A stretch of 64,000 nucleotides of DNA. It comes from Acholoe squamosa. Its lineage: Eukaryota > Annelida > Polychaeta > Phyllodocida > Polynoidae. Below are positions 58,521 through 64,000 of the stretch, in pieces. The first letter of the stretch is position 1. Each line of letters opens with the position of its first letter. Where the stretch lies: NCBI GenBank assembly GCA_949317995.1, contig OX439039.1, positions 74,782,002 through 74,846,001 of the forward strand, in the 5' to 3' direction. The notes beneath the pieces are model-generated. The model was not told the origin of the DNA. It saw nothing but the letters and a program-made list of their open reading frames with translations, and made no database searches. Position numbers and translations under genes: made by a program.

Positions 58521-59652
58521 TATTACAATACATTTAAAGCATTATGCAGAATATCAAGGGCTACCAAACAGCACACAAACCCCCGCAGGGGCTTGGTGAT
58601 GGATTGCGTGCCATCCGCTCTCCTCCGTGCAGGGACCAGGGAGCAAAGATGGAGTGGGGTTTAATTAGAAATAAAAGTTTCAGAAAACGCATGGTGCAAT
58701 CTAAAATGGTAAAAGGCCTACATGTTTACCCCTGCCCCACCCCAAACACCTGTAACCTACACAGCGCCCACACTGCCATGTTATGGATGTTTAGTCATCA
58801 ATCTTGGCCTCAGTGTATTGCTTCCCCTTTACCAGTTAGCAGTCGCCCTGGTAGATCTGCCATAATAATACTTTAAATATTAGTCTTTAGGATATATGGT
58901 ATAAAATGAAGTAATTGGAGTGGAGGAATATAAGTGGTTTGGCCAAAGAAACAGGTACAATGAAGAAGGGAACTGGGAGAGCATGAAGATATATCCATTG
59001 ATACCAAACTTGAGGAAGAGAAGGTGAGATCCAGAAAAAGCCATAGTACAAATTCGAGAAAATAGACACTTCAACAAGTCTCACCCATTCTCAGAAAAAA
59101 GCAGTCCTATCTTGTGGATTCAGATGGCTATGGCCAAACCTTGACAGGGAATACATATAGGTCGGAGCAATATGTTTTTAGTATCCAGAAAAAAGTTTAA
59201 AACCCTAATTTCTTGTTCATTTTCCCCAAAACATTCATTGGAATCATAGAATGGGAAAATGAGGTTGTAGAGTCATGAATTTCAAGTTTTGGCCAAAGTG
59301 GTAAGAATCTACCATCTCCGCTTCACTCCAGCGGCGGCGGCGGCTAGCGGGGAGCATTGCGTGTCATGAACTGATTATGGGCCATTTAATATAGAAGCCC
59401 GTGGCCTACAACAATGCACCAGTCATGCATTAATGATGTCTCCCGCCCGCTCCATGACATCGGATACCCCCATACACCTGCAGTAGTCACTAGTAATAAA
59501 ACTCTGCCGCCAACCTCCAGTTTACATTCCACAGTAGCGCTGTCAGGACTCCAGAGGCTGAGAGTAGTGAATGGGTGGGAAGGATGGGAGATGGGGTGGG
59601 TGGAGGGGGGGGGGGGTGAAGTTGATGTTCACAAGGTCCCCTGCCATACTAA
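58521..59652. other. RGM intron, nothing recognised
   Basis: A GGC triplet run near 59331-59344 and a G-run near 59606-59616. No exon. Confidence 0.45.
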
Positions 59653-59886
59653 CCCTATAAGGGCAGGGTATTGTGCGACAATTGTACACTTATCAACTCT
59701 GGGCTTTGGAGGCTTTATGGGGGCCATGGTGCATGTGTGGGCCTCTTGGCGATTACTTTGTGCATTATTATGATGGCCTTGAAGGATAGAATAGTCGGCA
59801 TGATGCTCAAATGTAGTGCTGGCGATTAGACTTACAGCCACTGTATTTGTGCATCATGATGAGCTATTATGTGGCCTTCTAAAGGT
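59653..59886. mobile_element. palindromic TTAA-family element, decayed
   Basis: The left end CCCTATAAGGGCAGGG follows CTAA. The right end GGCCTTCTAAAGG precedes TTTAA. The interior hairpin GGCATGATGCTCAAATGTAG and TGGCGATTAGACTT faces CACTGTATTTGTGCATCATG. Confidence 0.6.
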
Positions 59887-61255
59887 TTAACCCTTCACCC
59901 TCCACTTCTCCCAATAATAACAATCCCCAGGCCACTAATCACCCCTCCGCCCACCCTGGCAGCCTCCTGGTCCGCAGTGGAGCATTGAAGGAGGAGGGCG
60001 CGTTGTATATGTATCTTCTCCAGGGTGTAGGTCGTAAAGACAGCGAGATGGAACAATTATCTGTCATGGGAAATGAAGTAGGGACATAAAATGTAGCCTA
60101 GATCCATATTTATTATTACAGTTCGTACAGCCATATAGTTGCAGGGTGTACCGATATTTTAGATACAGTAGCAAATATTGAACATACGCATGATGTAAAA
60201 ATGCATAGGGAAACTCAAAATGGCAACCACCTACAAATTTGGGGTAGGGCAAGGGGGTTTTCTAGCAGTTTTGACCTTTTAGATCTGACCTTTTATGCTG
60301 GTCAAAAGGCTGGAGAGGCAGGCACCCTACTCCATCACAAATTGTACTCTTGTTTTGCCATCCCCTGATATCCTTACCCTTATCTTTTTACCAAATTTCA
60401 TCCCAAGTATACTCCCACGCCACCTTACGTCTAAACACAGTATACAATGACGTATTCCACCTGCGTCCCTACGTCAATTGACGTACACCTGCGTGGTGAC
60501 GTCAGTGTGTGCCGACCACACGTCTTGAATGACAAACTTCACACGTCCACATTCCTCTAAGTAGAAACAATGTCATCCCTGCCCCTTCTTCATCCTCTCT
60601 CTCCTCCTCCTCCAGTCAACTCCAGGGTCGTCTCCTCCAGACAGTTAGTACTCCAGACACCCCTCCACTATAAAACCCTCTCCTTCCACCCACCACTCCT
60701 AAGTACATCCTAAGTACGACTGGCATTTTGTATCTAATGTATGGTGTGAAATGGCGATATAAATAATAACCAGAGAGAGAGAGATGGGGTTTGTGCTATC
60801 GACATTGCGCTTTCCTATTTTACAATGGCCAACATGTATTCAATGTGATATCAAAGAATTGAAAAGAGGGTTTGAAAGTGTGGAGCGACGCCACATAGTG
60901 ACCCCATGGCTATTTTGACTGCATACCTCCCGCTCTACACCAGTCCATTTAGATTTGAATAATTTCTAAGTTGATCAACACAAAATTAAAATGATGTATT
61001 AGTGCCGTATTGGTGAGAATTTGGTTTTACCCACGGTACCTCACCCTATGCAGCACACACCACCGGCAGCTAGGTAGCTCATTTGTATGATGGAGGAGAA
61101 ATCGGTGTAAATTCTCGTGGTAAGCCCCACCCTCTTATCTATCCATAATATGCGGCCTAGAGCTGTGATATCCTCATCTGTATGCCATACATAATGCCTC
61201 CATCTTCATGTCATTAGCACTCACCACACCTAGAAATGACCCGGAGCACCCATAA
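59887..61255. other. RGM intron, nothing recognised
   Basis: TATAAAA near 60669 in a CTCC-rich stretch is not supported by any other promoter or exon signal. GACGTCAATTGACGTACACC near 60471 is a local palindrome. A short GAGAGAGAGAG run lies near 60773. Confidence 0.45.
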
Positions 61256-61640
61256 CCCTTCTAGGGCCACATAATGTATTAATTAATGCAGAGATATAAG
61301 TTGTCAGAATCTTGTCTAACTTGAGATATTTTTTTTATCTCAGGTTCCCCATCCCAAGAATTTGTATCAAAGTTTAATACTTAGATGAACGTTTTGCAGG
61401 AGGATTTATATTCATGAATTTAAAATTTCTGTTTTTAGAAATTGTCACCCTTTCTTACCCTGTATTATGTCCTAACTGCATAATTTTGTCCTGATATTGC
61501 ACGAATGCAGCCTTGACGAGTAACATGCATCATGCCGACACTACAGGTTCGATATAATCCTGGAGGGTCGGCATGATGCACCGATGCAGTGCTGGCGGGT
61601 ATGCTCGCATCATGTGACACATAAATGGCTAATGTTACAT
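61256..61640. mobile_element. palindromic TTAA-family element with inserted fragment
   Basis: ATAA then CCCTTCTAGGGCCAC opens the copy. GAATGCAGCCTTGACGAGTA and GGCATGATGCACCGATGCAG with GTGCTGGCGGG continue it. Between them, GCAGAGATATAAGTTGTCAG near 61289 matches the end of the 470-bp element at 37018, suggesting a nested or fused fragment. The right terminus is unclear. Confidence 0.5.
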
Positions 61641-64000
61641 ATTTCAGTGTGACTTATTGTTATATTCATTATGGGGGCGTTGATTTGTACTCAGCCTGGT
61701 ACAGTGATTAGTACAGTGACTGTGATATATACAGACTGTGGTTTACACATTAGGACACGGTGCCAATATTATGGTGTACTAGTGTTGCTCAGGTCTGTAA
61801 GTAGATATATAGTGTTGCAAAAGTCAGTGAGTGGGGATATCATATTATGTCAGGTTATGAGGTAACTATACCTAGAGAGGTCTAGCTGTCAAAGTGTTTT
61901 GTTACCTGAATGGGTATTAGCAGTAGTATCTATATGTATAGGGCTTATCACTCAGTATCTTATCAAAAGTAGGACATTGCTACAGACCATGACTTTGGGA
62001 CTTTGGTAATGTATCTTTTTTAGGATGAGATGTTGACTATATCTGGCTACTGTATTTAAACCCATTGATATCCCCCATTCACACGTATGGGTATTGTCAA
62101 TCATTCCAAATCCAAAATATTGACAGGATTGGTTTTAACTAGAGTCCATTTGTGCCAATTGAATTCTGTCCATCAACCAGTCATGTGAAATTGTATCAAT
62201 TGAAACTACCGATATGTGACATAATATATTTTACGCCTGCCTGCCTACTATGTTCGAATCATATCACATGACGCAAATAGTTCGTGGTTCACTTTTATAA
62301 TATAATACCCAACGCTATTGAGTGTATGACTACATTAGCATGCCCACAAAGGGCTGTGTTTTTATCTCCGTTATAACTCTGTAAAAACGCTCTACCCTGT
62401 GGTTGCCTCACAATGAGGTATACATAAAAAAAGGGGAAGAAAAAAAACCTGACCCATTGAACCTCAACCTCCCTGCTCTGTTTGGAGGAGACAAAAGAAA
62501 GGGTCTTTATAATCACGCTAACTTGGTATATATTTGTACACAGCAACAACATAGGGCAGCATTTTGTGCCACCTGCGCATGCCCACGCATGCGTAATAAA
62601 CAATGAAAGTTGGATGCCCAATGTGAAGTCTGTTAAATGAATTGTTTTAGCAGAATTTAAGGACCATTGTTTACCAAAAATGAACCTTTAGGCTATGCTG
62701 CTGATTGGTTTGGTTTTGGGTTGGGGGCTGGTTTGTGTTTTGGAGAAAGTGTTGTCAATGGTTACTTTACTGCAGTGGTTGTTCAAACGTCTTTTTAATG
62801 AATAAGTTACAGTTCAGAATATTTGCAATATGAGCAGTGGTATTCAACAGAATTATGTATGGACCAAAAGCTCATAAATCTATTCAATAAGCACTAGTCT
62901 TGATTGGTTACTGGAGCAAAACCTACTCACTACCCCCTGCTACCCGGGCCCTGCTAGTACTAAAGGCACCAGGGTAAATATACAGGCAATTAGGGTATGC
63001 AAAACATACCTGCATTTATTATTAACAAGCTTACAATAACAAAAACACACATAAAGCACACCCCCCCCCCTGGAGGCCGCCCCTCGAGGTCAGGGTTGCA
63101 GCTGGGTTTCTATATGGACTGGAGGATTATTGGCTTAGGTCATGTGGGTACAATATAGGTTGGTCTTTATGGGAGGTACTTTATCGTGGACCCTTTTAGT
63201 GCAGCTTCCATACCCTGCATTATAGGGTTTATGAGCTGTATGGTCGTGACTAGGGGCGGTAGGCTTTTGTGTGAGAGCTTGTAGTACGGTTTGTAGGTGT
63301 AGCCCTTATACATGTTCTTGTGTGTGGCTAACTAAATTCTTGTTTACAGGCCTGCATGGGATACTTCAGGAAATTTGGAAATTTTTAGGTCATACAGGTC
63401 ACTTTTGTAACTTGCACAGATCCACTGAGAAAATGTTTTAACATTAATAAGGGGGGGGGGGTCTTAGATGATTGAGGGGCCTCATCCCCTAAAATTGCTC
63501 CCAAATACCAACCGGAAGAGGAATTAAATCACCCGCTTGTAAATTTCTTCAAAGCCCAGTACCATGCCTGTGGTCAAAACCCAGTCCCATGCCTGTGTAT
63601 ATACACTGGGGTTTGAAAATTCCTGAATGGGATTTCAGTATATATTCATCTACTTAAATGACTTAGTCGCCAAAGTTAATAACATGGCATCTCTATTAAT
63701 GTCCCTCAATCCAGCAAAACTAGTCACTGGTCAGGGCTAAAGAAAATGCTTCAATTTATGGTTATATTTATTGGAACAAGTGAGTTGACGGGAGAGAGGT
63801 GCATGCTATAAGTTGGGAGAATGAGGTGGGAGGGGAGGGGGTACCACGGAGTACCACGAAAGGTGATCATGGCTGCTGACATCTGGTAGCAGCACCTATA
63901 GCATGACCTCAGCCCCTTCTCCTCCATCTTAAACTACAATCACCTCCACCCATTACCTGTAGCACCAACCCCCTCATCAGCACAGGTAGCTACAGGTATC
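61641..64000. other. RGM intron, nothing recognised
   Basis: AT-rich with C-runs near 63061 and G-runs near 63452. I searched for the expected C-terminal RGM exon (starting with an L-T-I-I-F-K-like sequence) and saw none. Confidence 0.55.

Noticed and set aside
60660-60680. TATAAAA as a promoter
   Set aside because: Isolated motif with no start-site context or downstream exon.
62295-62621. 108-codon minus-strand frame
   Set aside because: Low-complexity AT-rich frame with no family resemblance.
54372-64000. Search for the C-terminal RGM exon
   Set aside because: No frame resembling the expected sequence after ATATSK was found, so the exon must lie beyond the window.

Overview
The window is animal nuclear DNA: AT-rich, almost gene-free at first sight, with one confidently recognised gene, long introns and very many short palindromic repeats. 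The recognised gene is a repulsive guidance molecule (RGM), a BMP co-receptor and neogenin ligand family found only in animals. Long introns, many ACATGTA-type words and a GTGAGTGAGT-headed repeat of a kind I associate with molluscs suggest a lophotrochozoan, most likely a mollusc. Another invertebrate such as amphioxus is not excluded.

Layout. From 1 to 9.5 kb there is repeat-rich non-coding DNA: a ~470-bp duplication, a 41-44 bp minisatellite and a foldback element. Between 9.8 and 10.9 kb lies a CpG-rich block with one good candidate internal exon of an unrecognised plus-strand gene (10710-10854) and a weaker one before it. From 11 to 41.9 kb I see no convincing exon except a promoter-like, CpG-rich segment ending in a splice donor near 22.5 kb. 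The rest is non-coding DNA with dispersed repeats. The RGM gene occupies the right third on the plus strand: a signal-peptide exon (41972-42068), a possible alternative first exon or cassette exon (49304-49673), and the large second coding exon (53833-54371) with the cysteine-rich N-terminal domain and the GDPH self-cleavage site. All three junctions share the same splice phase. The C-terminal exon (rest of the D-type domain and GPI signal) is not in the window, so the following intron is longer than 9.6 kb.

The non-coding DNA is dominated by one family of roughly 150-440 bp palindromic elements. Their ends read TTAA-CCCTTTAAAGG and the inverse, and they hold nested hairpin modules built on GCATGATGCACCAATGCAGT and GCAGCCCTGGCGAG. 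At least 20 intact or decayed copies are visible, several with TTAA on both sides, as expected for piggyBac-type non-autonomous elements. Other short inverted-repeat elements (a Harbinger-like pair with 3-bp target duplications, two terminal-motif hairpins, a 470-bp element and a foldback family), CT microsatellites and many poly-G/poly-C runs fill much of the rest. No rRNA, tRNA, CRISPR, phage or bacterial feature was seen.
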